Positions 16,585-23,890 of a DNA stretch of 44,546 bases are shown here, one piece after another. The position numbers were made by a program, and so were the translations under genes. Below the pieces are notes generated by a model that searched no databases, was not told the origin of the DNA, and worked only from the letters and a program-made list of their open reading frames with translations. The stretch covers positions 1 to 44,546 of the forward strand of contig WTFV01000083.1 of NCBI GenBank assembly GCA_011523845.1. The letters are read 5' to 3'. The DNA is from Acidobacteriota bacterium. GTDB taxonomy: Bacteria; Acidobacteriota; Vicinamibacteria; Vicinamibacterales; UBA8438. The first letter of the stretch is position 1, and every line of letters begins with the position of its first letter.

Positions 16585-18147
16585 ATGACCCTGCTCCGAC
16601 GGTGGACCGTCGCGCCGGCCGCGGCCGTAGTCCTGGTGCTGGTCTTCCTGCCCGGCGCACTTCCGCTGGCCGCCCAGCCGGCGGGCGAAGCGGCATCCGC
16701 TGCGCCCGACCGTCCGAACATCCTGTTCCTGTTCGCGGACGACCAGCGCGCCGACACCATTCGCGCCTGGGGCAACGAGTGGATCGACACCCCGAACCTC
16801 GACCGGCTGGCCGCGGAAGGCCTGAGCTTCGAGCGCAACTACGTGTTCGGCTCGAACAGCGGCGCGGTGTGCGTGCCGAGCCGGGCGATGGTGCTGACCG
16901 GCAGGAGTTGGATGCGCTCGCCGAACGACATGCGGGGCGTCCGGACCCTGCCGCGCGAGCTGGAGGCGGTGGGCTACCGCACCTTCATCACCGGGAAGTG
17001 GCACAACGGCGAAGAAGCGCTGCTGCGCAGCTTCGACCGCGGCACGGCCGTGTACCTCGGCGGCATGGCCGATCACACGCAGGTGGAGGTGCAGGACATC
17101 GAGGACGGCAGGCTCGTCCGCAGGCGCGTCGGGCGGGCATTCTCCAGCACGCTGTTCGCGGATGCGGTGATCGCCTTCCTGGACGAGCAGGCGCGCCTGA
17201 AGGAGCGGGCGGGCCCGGCGGGGGAGGCCGGATCGGACCAGCCGTTCTTCGCCTACGTACCGTTCATGGCGCCGCACGATCCGCGCCAGCCGCCGCTGGA
17301 GTACCGCGAGCGGTACTACCGGCGCAACCTGCCGCTGCCGGCCAACTTCATGCCGCAGCACCCGTTCGACCACGGCGCCCTGATCCTGCGCGACGAGAAC
17401 CTGGGCGCCTGGCCGCGGACGCCGGAGGTCATCCGCGATCAGTTGGCCGAGTACTACGGCCTGATCACCCACCTCGACGAGCAGGTGGGGCGCATTCTCA
17501 CGGCTCTTGAGGAGAACGGTCAGGCCGACAACACCGTGGTCGTCTACGGTGCCGACCACGGGTTGGCCATGGGCAGCCACGGGCTACTCGGCAAGCAGAA
17601 CCTGTACGAGCACTCGATGCGCTGCCCGCTGATCATCCGCGGGCCGGGCATCCCGCGGGGCTCGACGGATGCCTTCACCTACCTCTTCGACCTGTTCCCG
17701 ACCCTGCTTGGCCTGGCTTCCGCGGAGGTGCCGCCCGGCATCGACGGTCGCGACCTGGCGGCGCTGTGGTCGGGCGAGGGCGACACGATCTGGCGGCAGA
17801 GCCTGTTCCTGCCGTACCGGGACCTGATGCGCTCGGTGCAAGACGAGCGATACAAGCTGATCGTCTATCCCAGGGTGAACCACCGGCAGTTGTTCGACCT
17901 CGCCGACGACCCCGACGAGCTGCGCAATCTCGCAGCCGACCCCGCGCACGGGCAGACGCTGACGCGGCTCGAAGCGTTGCTGGAAGGCTGGCGAGCGGCG
18001 CTGGCCGATCCGGTGCCGCTCGAAACATCCGATCCGTTGCCGCTCCATCGCGATCTGACCGGTCAGGCGCGCGAGCCCGACCGCTGGCAGCCGCCCTGGA
18101 TTGTGGACAAGTACTTCGATCCGCCGGCCTCGCCCGACCCCAGGTAG
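16585..18147 (+). CDS. Type I sulfatase, exported
   Basis: This 520-residue hydrolase has a signal peptide (VVLVLVFLPGALPLAAQ). The metal-binding start is RPNILFLFADDQRAD. The C-x-P-S-R motif is at C96 (CVPSRAMVLTGR); C96 would be converted to formylglycine for sulfate-ester hydrolysis. Further metal and substrate residues are in YRTFITGKWHNGEE and VVYGADHGLAMGSHGLLGKQ. The neighbours suggest removal of sulfate groups from polysaccharide outside the cytoplasm, coupled with DUF1501 and PSD1. A formylglycine-generating enzyme is not in this window. Confidence 0.92.
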   Translation: MTLLRRWTVAPAAAVVLVLVFLPGALPLAAQPAGEAASAAPDRPNILFLFADDQRADTIRAWGNEWIDTPNLDRLAAEGLSFERNYVFGSNSGAVCVPSRAMVLTGRSWMRSPNDMRGVRTLPRELEAVGYRTFITGKWHNGEEALLRSFDRGTAVYLGGMADHTQVEVQDIEDGRLVRRRVGRAFSSTLFADAVIAFLDEQARLKERAGPAGEAGSDQPFFAYVPFMAPHDPRQPPLEYRERYYRRNLPLPANFMPQHPFDHGALILRDENLGAWPRTPEVIRDQLAEYYGLITHLDEQVGRILTALEENGQADNTVVVYGADHGLAMGSHGLLGKQNLYEHSMRCPLIIRGPGIPRGSTDAFTYLFDLFPTLLGLASAEVPPGIDGRDLAALWSGEGDTIWRQSLFLPYRDLMRSVQDERYKLIVYPRVNHRQLFDLADDPDELRNLAADPAHGQTLTRLEALLEGWRAALADPVPLETSDPLPLHRDLTGQAREPDRWQPPWIVDKYFDPPASPDPR

Positions 18148-18334
18148 TCCATCGTTCACGGCGCGGCGCAGGGCGCGCACGTCGGCGTAGAGTATCGAGG
18201 GACGCCGGTCGGGGAAGGGAACGACACGATGACGGCCCGGCGGTCTACCTGGGCGGCATGGCCGTAGCCGGCGCGGATGCACATGACGCCGGGAAGGACC
18301 CTGCGGCGGAAAAAACCGTGGTACGTTCGACGAG

Positions 18335-18706
18335 ATGCGAATCGAGACACCCGCCAGACTGCCCGCGTGCGCCGGGAAGTGGCATCCGGAGGAACGTCTG
18401 TGGCTGCAGCAGTTCCTCGAGGCGATCGCCGCTGACTACCGGGACGCCGTGAAGAAGGTGGTTCTGTACGGCTCGAAGGCCAGAGGCGACTGGCACGACG
18501 AAAGCGACATCGACGTACTCGTCATCGTGCGCAACGAAGAAGCCGGCACCAGGAAGACCCTCCAGAGAAGAGGCCAGGAACTGGCCGTGACCTCCTACGC
18601 CGTGCCCGGAATCCTGATCCTGACCGACGAAAGGTGGCAGCGCCTCGAGAAGAGCGGGGCAGGGTTGACCAAGGCAATCGCACGCGAAGGCATCAACCTG
18701 CTATGA
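18335..18706 (+). CDS. Minimal nucleotidyltransferase (MNT) antitoxin
   Basis: This 123-residue protein has the polymerase-beta-like motif VLYGSKARGDWHDESDIDVL (G46-S47 ... D58-x-D60). In HEPN/MNT modules such proteins transfer nucleotides to the HEPN toxin and neutralise it. The catalytic residues are intact. The stop overlaps the ATG of the next frame as ATGA (18703-18706), exactly where the HEPN toxin normally starts, but that partner is truncated. The antitoxin is therefore probably an orphan. Confidence 0.85.
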   Translation: MRIETPARLPACAGKWHPEERLWLQQFLEAIAADYRDAVKKVVLYGSKARGDWHDESDIDVLVIVRNEEAGTRKTLQRRGQELAVTSYAVPGILILTDERWQRLEKSGAGLTKAIAREGINLL

Positions 18707-18852
18707 AGCGCGACATCGCGGTCGGCGAATGGAAAAGGGCGACCCAAGCGCTGCACGGCAGACGGGACAAGTGGGGCAGGGAAGCTCAAGGGAATAAATG
18801 TATACCCGAACCGACTATCACTGGCTGGCGGAGGCAGCGAACATGCCGATGA
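18703..18852 (+). pseudogene. HEPN toxin partner, truncated after about 19 codons
   Basis: The frame starts MKRDIAVGEWKRATQALHG, which fits the first helix of HEPN partners of MNT antitoxins, then changes to unrelated sequence and stops after 49 codons. The R-x4-6-H catalytic motif of HEPN RNases is absent. Sequence from about 18780 belongs to a different toxin-antitoxin remnant, so a deletion probably joined two modules. The assignment rests mainly on position and coupling to the MNT gene. Confidence 0.5.
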
Positions 18853-19137
18853 ACAACCCCCCGCATCCAGGCCGCAGCATCAGAGAGCTGCCTGGTCCCG
18901 CTCGGTCTGAACGTCACCGAGGCCGCGAAGGTGTTGGGAGTCGCCCGCCAGACACTCTCGCGCGTATTGAACGGCCACGCGGCGGTTTCTCCGGAGATCG
19001 CCATCAGGCTGGAGAAGGCAGACTGGTCCAATGCCGAGTTCTGGCTACGCCGGCAGGCGACCTGGGATCTCGTCCAGGCGCGCAAGGACCAGGATCGGAT
19101 CGATGTCGAGCGCTACCAGCAACGGCCGACGGTGTGA
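18843..19137 (+). pseudogene. higA: HigA-type HTH antitoxin, frameshifted at an AG repeat
   Basis: ATG 18843 opens [15 protein letters not shown], the usual HigA start. After the (AG)3 run at 18882-18887 the HigA sequence continues in another frame: [18 protein letters not shown], then [20 protein letters not shown] and [19 protein letters not shown]. Restoring two bases (one AG unit) would rebuild a protein of about 98 residues, the normal HigA length. The short segment before it (18798-18842, TRTDYH) may be the tail of a lost HigB. As it stands the protein is broken, unless slippage at the repeat restores the frame or translation starts internally at GTG 18931. Confidence 0.75.
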
Positions 19138-19160
19138 TGCCAGTGGAGATCTGCTCGATT

Positions 19161-19421
19161 TCAGCCCAGCGCCGTCAGCAGGCGCAGCAGGCGCTCCATG
19201 GAGTACGCCCGAAAGTTGCCCCGCAGCAGGCGCGACATGTCGGATTGCGACAACCCGAGCAACTTGGCCGCTTCGACCTGCTTGAGGCCGCGCCTGCGAA
19301 CGATGTCGTCGATCCGGGTGACGAGTTGCGCCTTGAGCAGGTGCGCTTCGGGGTCCGGGAGCCCCAGGTCCGCGAACACGTTGCCGCTGCCGTGGTCGGT
19401 CTCGTCCTTGTCAGCAGTCAT
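19161..19421 (-). CDS. XRE-family antitoxin-like DNA-binding protein (HTH_37/HigA-2 type)
   Basis: This 86-residue protein begins MTADKDETDHGSGNVFADLG, then LLKAQLVTRIDDIVRRRGL and the helix-turn-helix KQVEAAKLLGLSQSDMSRLL. This is the pattern of small XRE antitoxins paired with RelE/HigB-like toxins. ATG 19421 has GGAGGG 7 bases upstream. The toxin would normally be upstream on the same strand, but that space holds only an amidohydrolase fragment, so this is a solitary antitoxin. Confidence 0.8.
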   Translation of the reverse strand: MTADKDETDHGSGNVFADLGLPDPEAHLLKAQLVTRIDDIVRRRGLKQVEAAKLLGLSQSDMSRLLRGNFRAYSMERLLRLLTALG

Positions 19422-19435
19422 CAACCTACCCTCCA

Positions 19436-19516
19436 TCATCGCACGAAGCCCGAGCGGTCCACTCGCTCGCCGAGCGGCATGACGGGGTCGATCCGCAGCG
19501 GGTTGCGGATGTCGAC
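19436..19516 (-). pseudogene. Amidohydrolase C-terminal remnant
   Basis: The minus strand encodes DIRNPLRIDPVMPLGERVD followed by RSGFV and a stop. It matches the end of the intact amidohydrolase at 23891-25261 (DIRNTLEIDRVMRLGEWVD, then RSGFV) at 19 of 26 positions. Nothing upstream resembles the rest of the enzyme. It is a scar of a second family member. Confidence 0.65.
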
Positions 19517-19618
19517 TGGCGGAGCCCGCGCGCGAGGAGATTGGTGTATAAAGTGGGCGCAAACCGCGGCACGGACGACTGCCTCAGTCGTCGTGACGGA
19601 CTTCCTGGAGACGAGACG

Positions 19619-20254
19619 ATGACACGCTGGACACTCGCGGCGGCGCTTGTGCTGCTGCTGGCTCCCACCACGGTCATGGCGCAGGACGCTGGCGCGGTCC
19701 GCTCCGCGCACGAAGACCTGGAGCCGGGCACCCGGACCGACGACCTCGGCATCACGATTGGGATGCCCGCCGAGGCGCCGGCGGCGGAGCTCGGCACGGA
19801 CCAGGTCAGGATCTCGGCCTTCCTGTCCGACGAGTCGATGACGTTCGAGACCCAGTCGACGGTTCACGTGCGCTTCGAGCTCGAGGACGGCCTGCACATG
19901 TACGGACGGCCGCTTCCCGACAACTACATCGCCTCGGAAGTGACGATTCCCGACACGTCCGGCCTGCGGGTGGGGACGGCACAGTACCCGCCGACATATC
20001 CGCGGGAGTTCCCCGCGCTCGGCGTCACGCTCAACGTCTACGAGGGTGTCGTCGACGTCGCGATTCCGGTCACGCCCAACGCCGAGGTGTTCCACCGGTC
20101 GAACCCGGACCGGCCGGACGTGGTCGACGTGCCGTTGTCGATCCTGTATCAGGTCTGCAGCGAGACGATCTGCTATACGCCGAGGACCGAAACGCTCTCG
20201 CTGGCGGCGCCGTTCCAGCCGCTCCTGTCGCCGGGCGCTCGGAGAGAACGATAG
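19619..20254 (+). CDS. DsbD N-terminal-domain-like periplasmic protein
   Basis: This 211-residue protein has a signal peptide (WTLAAALVLLLAPTTVMAQ). Its beta-rich body ends with ILYQVCSETICYTPRTETL, which matches the cysteine pair of the N-terminal domain of the disulfide reductase DsbD (Y-Q-x-C-x4/5-C-Y-x-P). The transmembrane and thioredoxin parts of DsbD are absent, so it is a stand-alone domain. It may accept or pass electrons in the periplasm. The start at ATG 19619 has GGAG upstream. The ATPase gene begins 10 bases downstream, but functional linkage is doubtful. Confidence 0.75.
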   Translation: MTRWTLAAALVLLLAPTTVMAQDAGAVRSAHEDLEPGTRTDDLGITIGMPAEAPAAELGTDQVRISAFLSDESMTFETQSTVHVRFELEDGLHMYGRPLPDNYIASEVTIPDTSGLRVGTAQYPPTYPREFPALGVTLNVYEGVVDVAIPVTPNAEVFHRSNPDRPDVVDVPLSILYQVCSETICYTPRTETLSLAAPFQPLLSPGARRER

Positions 20255-20264
20255 CGGCGCCGCC

Positions 20265-21455
20265 ATGACCGCGGCATCCGTCGCCGGGCCGGACGATGAG
20301 AGGCCCGACCTGCTCATTCGCCGCATCAAGTTGCGGAATCTCCTGTCGTTCGGGCCGGACGAGACCGACCTGGAACTCGGGCCCCTGAACGTACTGATCG
20401 GTCCGAACGGTTCGGGAAAGTCGAACCTCATCGCGGCGATCGGGATACTGCGGGCAGCGCCGCGGGATCTTGCAGCGCCGATCAGCGACACCGGCGGAAT
20501 AGGCGAGTGGCTGCACAAGCGGGAGTCGGGCGACCGACGAGGTTCAATCGGCGCGGAAGTCGACTGCCCGCCCCTCCGCTACCGCCTCTTCATGGAAGAG
20601 CAGAACCACGAGTTCCAGGTCTACGCCGAGTTCGTTGGCGAAAAGTCGCCCTCGAGTGGCTTGCACGTGTACTACCACTACGAGCGCGGCGTGGGCACCC
20701 TGCACCCGAAGGAGGGCGTCCGCCGGGCGCTCGGGGCAGGTGACCTGGATCGCAGGCAGTCGGTTCTTTCGCAGTTGAGGGATCCGTACGCCTTCCCGGA
20801 GATCACGGACCTCGGCAAGCGGTTCGACAGAATCCGGATCTACCGTGAATGGTCCTTCGGCCGTCAGACGCCGACGCGCAGACCACAGCCCTCCGATCTC
20901 CGCAACGACTTCCTCGCCGAGGACGCGAGCAACCTGGGCCTGATTCTGAACAGGCTGCGCAGGAAGCCCGCGGTCAAGAAGCGCCTTCTGAAAGCGGCCC
21001 GCAAGCTCTACGACGGGTTGACGGACTTCGACGTAATCGTGGAAGGGGGCACTGTCCAGGTGTTCCTGGAGGAAAACGGCATCACCGTGCCGGCCACGCG
21101 ATTGTCCGACGGCACCCTGCGGTACCTGTGTCTGCTGGCCATCTTGTGTCACGACGCCCCGCCGCCGTTCGTGTGCATCGAGGAGCCGGAACTGGGCCTG
21201 CATCCGGACATCATGCCGACCCTCGCGGCCCTGCTCCGCGAGGCGTCCACTCGTTGTCAATTGCTCGTCACGACCCACTCGGACGTTCTGGTGGACGCGC
21301 TGACCGAGGAGCCCGAGAGCGTGGTCGTGTGCGAGAAGCACGAGGGGCGGACTCGACTGCGCCGGCTGAACCGGAAGGACCTCGCCGAGTGGCTCGCCCG
21401 GTACAGCCTCGGCGAGCTCTGGATGAAGGGCGAGCTGGGAGGGAGCCGCTGGTGA
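20265..21455 (+). CDS. AAA_21/RloA-like ATPase, partner of DUF4276
   Basis: This 396-residue SMC/ABC-like ATPase has Walker A GPNGSGKS at residues 46-53 (NVLIGPNGSGKSNLIAAIG). A signature-like TRLSDGTLRYLCLLAIL, Walker B FVCIEEPELGLHP and a switch motif LLVTTHSDVLVDAL follow. It starts at ATG 20265, and its stop overlaps the GTG of the DUF4276 gene. ATPase plus DUF4276 pairs resemble two-gene abortive-infection or nuclease systems such as AbiL/Rlo. The ATPase looks complete while its partner is broken. The defence role is inferred. Confidence 0.88.
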   Translation: MTAASVAGPDDERPDLLIRRIKLRNLLSFGPDETDLELGPLNVLIGPNGSGKSNLIAAIGILRAAPRDLAAPISDTGGIGEWLHKRESGDRRGSIGAEVDCPPLRYRLFMEEQNHEFQVYAEFVGEKSPSSGLHVYYHYERGVGTLHPKEGVRRALGAGDLDRRQSVLSQLRDPYAFPEITDLGKRFDRIRIYREWSFGRQTPTRRPQPSDLRNDFLAEDASNLGLILNRLRRKPAVKKRLLKAARKLYDGLTDFDVIVEGGTVQVFLEENGITVPATRLSDGTLRYLCLLAILCHDAPPPFVCIEEPELGLHPDIMPTLAALLREASTRCQLLVTTHSDVLVDALTEEPESVVVCEKHEGRTRLRRLNRKDLAEWLARYSLGELWMKGELGGSRW

Positions 21456-22069
21456 GTGCGAGGGTTCACGTGGAGGGCGGGGGCACCGGCAACAAGGCAC
21501 TGAAGGCCGAGTGTCGAAGAGCTTTCAGCGAGTTCTTCACGAAGGCGGGATTCGCCGGCCGGCTGCCGCGCGTCGTTCCCGGTGGGGGGCGAAGAGAGAC
21601 GTACGACGATTTCTGCACGGCCTTGCGCAATCCGAGGAACGACGCGTTCACGGTGCTGCTCGTCGACAGCGAAGCTCCGGTCGCCGAGGGCGCCGGTCCC
21701 TGGACGCACCTGCGGGATCTAGCCGGGCGACGGGTGGAACAGGCCGCGAGGGGCCGCGGACGAGCATGCCCACCTGATGGTGCAATGCATGGAGGCGTGG
21801 TTCCTGGCCGATCCCGGGACGGTTGCCGCCTACATCGGCAACCGCTTCCGCCCCGGGGCACTCCCCGGTCGAGCGGATGATATCGAGCGGATTCCGAAGC
21901 AGGACGTTCTCGCAGGTCTGGACAACGCGGCACGCGACTGCGCCACCCGCGGCGGGTACAGGAAGGGGCGCGATTCGTTCGAGATTCTCGCCGAGCTGGA
22001 TCCCGAAAGAGTGACTGCCGCGTCGCCCACGCCAGGCGACTCGTGGACGTACTGCGGGCCAGGCTATAG
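21452..22069 (+). pseudogene. DUF4276 protein with two compensating frameshifts
   Basis: Translation from GTG 21452 gives SARVHVEGGGTGNKALKAEC and then AFTVLLVDSEAPVAEG, the DUF4276 start. At the G run near 21730 the family sequence moves to the next frame: GDGWNRPRGAADEHAHLMVQ, CMEAWFLADPG, IPKQDVLAGL and KGRDSFEILAELDPERV. Near 22026-22028 it returns to the first frame, HARRLVDVLRARL, and stops at 22067-22069. One inserted and one missing base therefore account for the whole gene. Native translation would end in unrelated sequence. The acidic pattern (VEGGG, LLVDSE) suggests a TOPRIM-like fold. Confidence 0.8.
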
Positions 22070-22084
22070 CGTCGCGACGCGCGG

Positions 22085-22136
22085 CCGGGCTCGTGGACGA
22101 GCACGTCGAAGTGCTCGACCCGTCCGACGAGCCCGG
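22085..22136. terminator. Nested hairpin between convergent genes
   Basis: Outer arms CCGGGCTCGT (22085-22094) and ACGAGCCCGG (22127-22136) enclose inner arms CGAGCAC (22098-22104) and GTGCTCG (22111-22117). It lies in the 85-base gap between the converging DUF4276 pseudogene and the NHL gene. No T-run follows on either strand, so termination is inferred from location and structure only. Confidence 0.45.
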
Positions 22137-22154
22137 GCGAATGCCTTGCCGCTA

Positions 22155-23288
22155 TCAATCGACCGCGTACTTGGTGAACGCGCCCCCCGCGAAGCGGAGC
22201 GAGTTGGGTCCCTCGGCGGCGAACACGTTGCCGTCCGCGTCGACCGCCACACCCTCGCCGGCCGCGCCCTGGTACGGCCGCGTGTCCGCTTCGAACGGCG
22301 GGATGTAGCCCGTGATCCGGTCCTCGCTCGCAGGCCCGATGCGCACGCCGTTCACCCAGTTCGGATGGCTGGTCGGGCTCGACTCGGAGTCGATCGAGTA
22401 CAGCACGTCGTCGGCGGTGATGAAGATGCCGCTGATGCGCCCATGGGAGTAGAGCGAGTCGAGATAGTTGCCGTCCTGGTCGAAGATCTCGATGCGGTGG
22501 TTGCCGCGATCGGCGACGAAGAGGCGCCCCTGCGAATCGAACGCCAGCGCGTGCGGCGTGCGGAACTCGCCGTGCAGCGTGCCGATGCGTCCCCACTCCT
22601 TGATGAACGTGCCGTCGGCGGCGAACTTCAGGATGCGGCCGGTGGCGCCCGCCGCGCGTCCCTCCTCTATCGCCCGGTTGGTGGTCATGCCCTGGCCGCT
22701 GTGGCCGTCCGCGACGAAGATGCTGCCGTCCGGCGCGGTGACCACGTCGTTCGGCTGGTTGAACTGGTTGGGGCCGCTCCCCGGCTGGCCCGCCGTGCCG
22801 AGGCTCATCAGCAGCTCGCCGTCGGGGCTGAACTTGTGAACCTGGTGTCCCTTGGTTCCCTCCCGGTTCCCCGCGAAGTCGGTCACCCAGACGTTGCCGT
22901 CGGCGTCCACGTGGATGCCGTGCGGCGTGACCATGACGCCGCCGCCGAAGTTCGCGAGCACCTCCCCGGTGTGGCGGTCGAACTTGAAGATCGGATCGAC
23001 GGGGTTGGAGTCGCAGTTGACGGGCACGCCCGCGCCGAACGAGCCGGCGCCGCAGCGCTCGTAGGCCCAGACCTGGCCGTCGTGCGGGTCGATGTCGATG
23101 CCCGCGGTCGAGCCCCACTCCCGGCCTTCGGGCAGGTCGCCCCAGTTCGCGATCACGGTCGCGGTCGGGTTCGGCAGACCCTCACCCGTGATCGTGTTGC
23201 CCTGCGCCTGGGCCTCGGTTGCGCTCGCCCCCAGCACGAGAGCGACGCAGGCGACCAACATGAACATCAGGTATCGTGACGATGACAT
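22155..23288 (-). CDS. Secreted NHL-repeat beta-propeller protein
   Basis: This 377-residue protein has a signal peptide (MFMLVACVALVLGASATEAQ). At least four NHL-type repeats are visible, for example PHGIHVDADGNVWVTDFAGN, QPNDVVTAPDGSIFVADGHS, TPHALAFDSQGRLFVADRGN and GEGVAVDADGNVFAAEGPN. The layout resembles the amidating-lyase-like propellers common in acidobacterial genomes. ATG 23288 has AGGAGG upstream. The function is not predictable beyond an extracytoplasmic propeller. Confidence 0.87.
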   Translation of the reverse strand: MSSSRYLMFMLVACVALVLGASATEAQAQGNTITGEGLPNPTATVIANWGDLPEGREWGSTAGIDIDPHDGQVWAYERCGAGSFGAGVPVNCDSNPVDPIFKFDRHTGEVLANFGGGVMVTPHGIHVDADGNVWVTDFAGNREGTKGHQVHKFSPDGELLMSLGTAGQPGSGPNQFNQPNDVVTAPDGSIFVADGHSGQGMTTNRAIEEGRAAGATGRILKFAADGTFIKEWGRIGTLHGEFRTPHALAFDSQGRLFVADRGNHRIEIFDQDGNYLDSLYSHGRISGIFITADDVLYSIDSESSPTSHPNWVNGVRIGPASEDRITGYIPPFEADTRPYQGAAGEGVAVDADGNVFAAEGPNSLRFAGGAFTKYAVD

Positions 23289-23398
23289 GGCTCTTCCTCC
23301 TGGCAAACCCGTGTGCGGCGAGTCCGTGTTTCCGGTTTCGGCGGCCTGCCGCCGTCCGCCCTCGGTAGACGGTCGGATGATAGCCCGAAACCCCGGGG

Positions 23399-23644
23399 TC
23401 AGCCGCGCGCCTGCCGATCGCCATCAAGGCGGCGGGCGACGGCGAGGTCGACGCTCGGGACGTGAGCACGCTCCAGACCGTCTACGACGCGGACGACCTC
23501 GATTTCCGCCTGCGGCCCGGATCGGCGGCCGCCGACCGGGGGATGGTGCTGGCGACGGTGACCGACGGGTTCACCGGGAGCGCGCCCGACCTCGGGGCGC
23601 TGGAGGTCGGCGTCGCCGCGCCACACTGCGGGCCTCGCCCGTAG
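23399..23644 (+). pseudogene. C-terminal fragment of a parallel beta-helix (polysaccharide-lyase-like) protein
   Basis: The plus frame reads LDFRLRPGSAAADRGMVLAT, then VTDGFTGSAPDLGALEVG and a stop. This is the usual end of right-handed beta-helix proteins such as chondroitinase-B-like lyases. No start or upstream domain is present; the preceding sequence is the 5' side of the NHL gene. It is a remnant of about 80 codons. Confidence 0.6.
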
Positions 23645-23673
23645 AGCCGACCTGAGTGGACGGCTTCCGGCCC

Positions 23674-23735
23674 GACCATTATCTGCAATGTCGTGTTTTG
23701 GTCGCGACCATTCAACGACAGCCCGTGGAATGGTC
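23674..23735. promoter_or_regulatory. Cluster of GACCATT half-sites in alternating orientation
   Basis: GACCATT occurs at 23674-23680 and 23706-23712. Inverted forms are TTGGTC at 23698-23703 and GAATGGTC at 23728-23735. The central TGGTCGCGACCA (23699-23710) is a perfect 12-bp palindrome. The stretch is AT-richer than its flanks and non-coding. It could be an operator or a recombination site; no adjacent regulator identifies it. Confidence 0.4.
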
Positions 23736-23890
23736 GGCAACCTACTGCGGGACGCCGCACAAGCGATGCAGGTGCTCGGGCGGACCTCGGTGGGCTGTCA
23801 GGGGTGATCCGGCCGGAGCCCGTTGAGCGCGAGTGTGCGCGTTGAGACGCTGCCGGCCTGGCGACACGCGTCTTGGCGTCCGCGCGGGTT

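Noticed and set aside
18148..18334. Possible gene remnant between the sulfatase and MNT genes
   Set aside because: Short frames on both strands have no recognisable motif or start signal.
22085..22136. Reading the nested hairpin as a regulatory or ncRNA element
   Set aside because: Its position between convergent genes makes a terminator or chance symmetry more likely; no promoter is seen.
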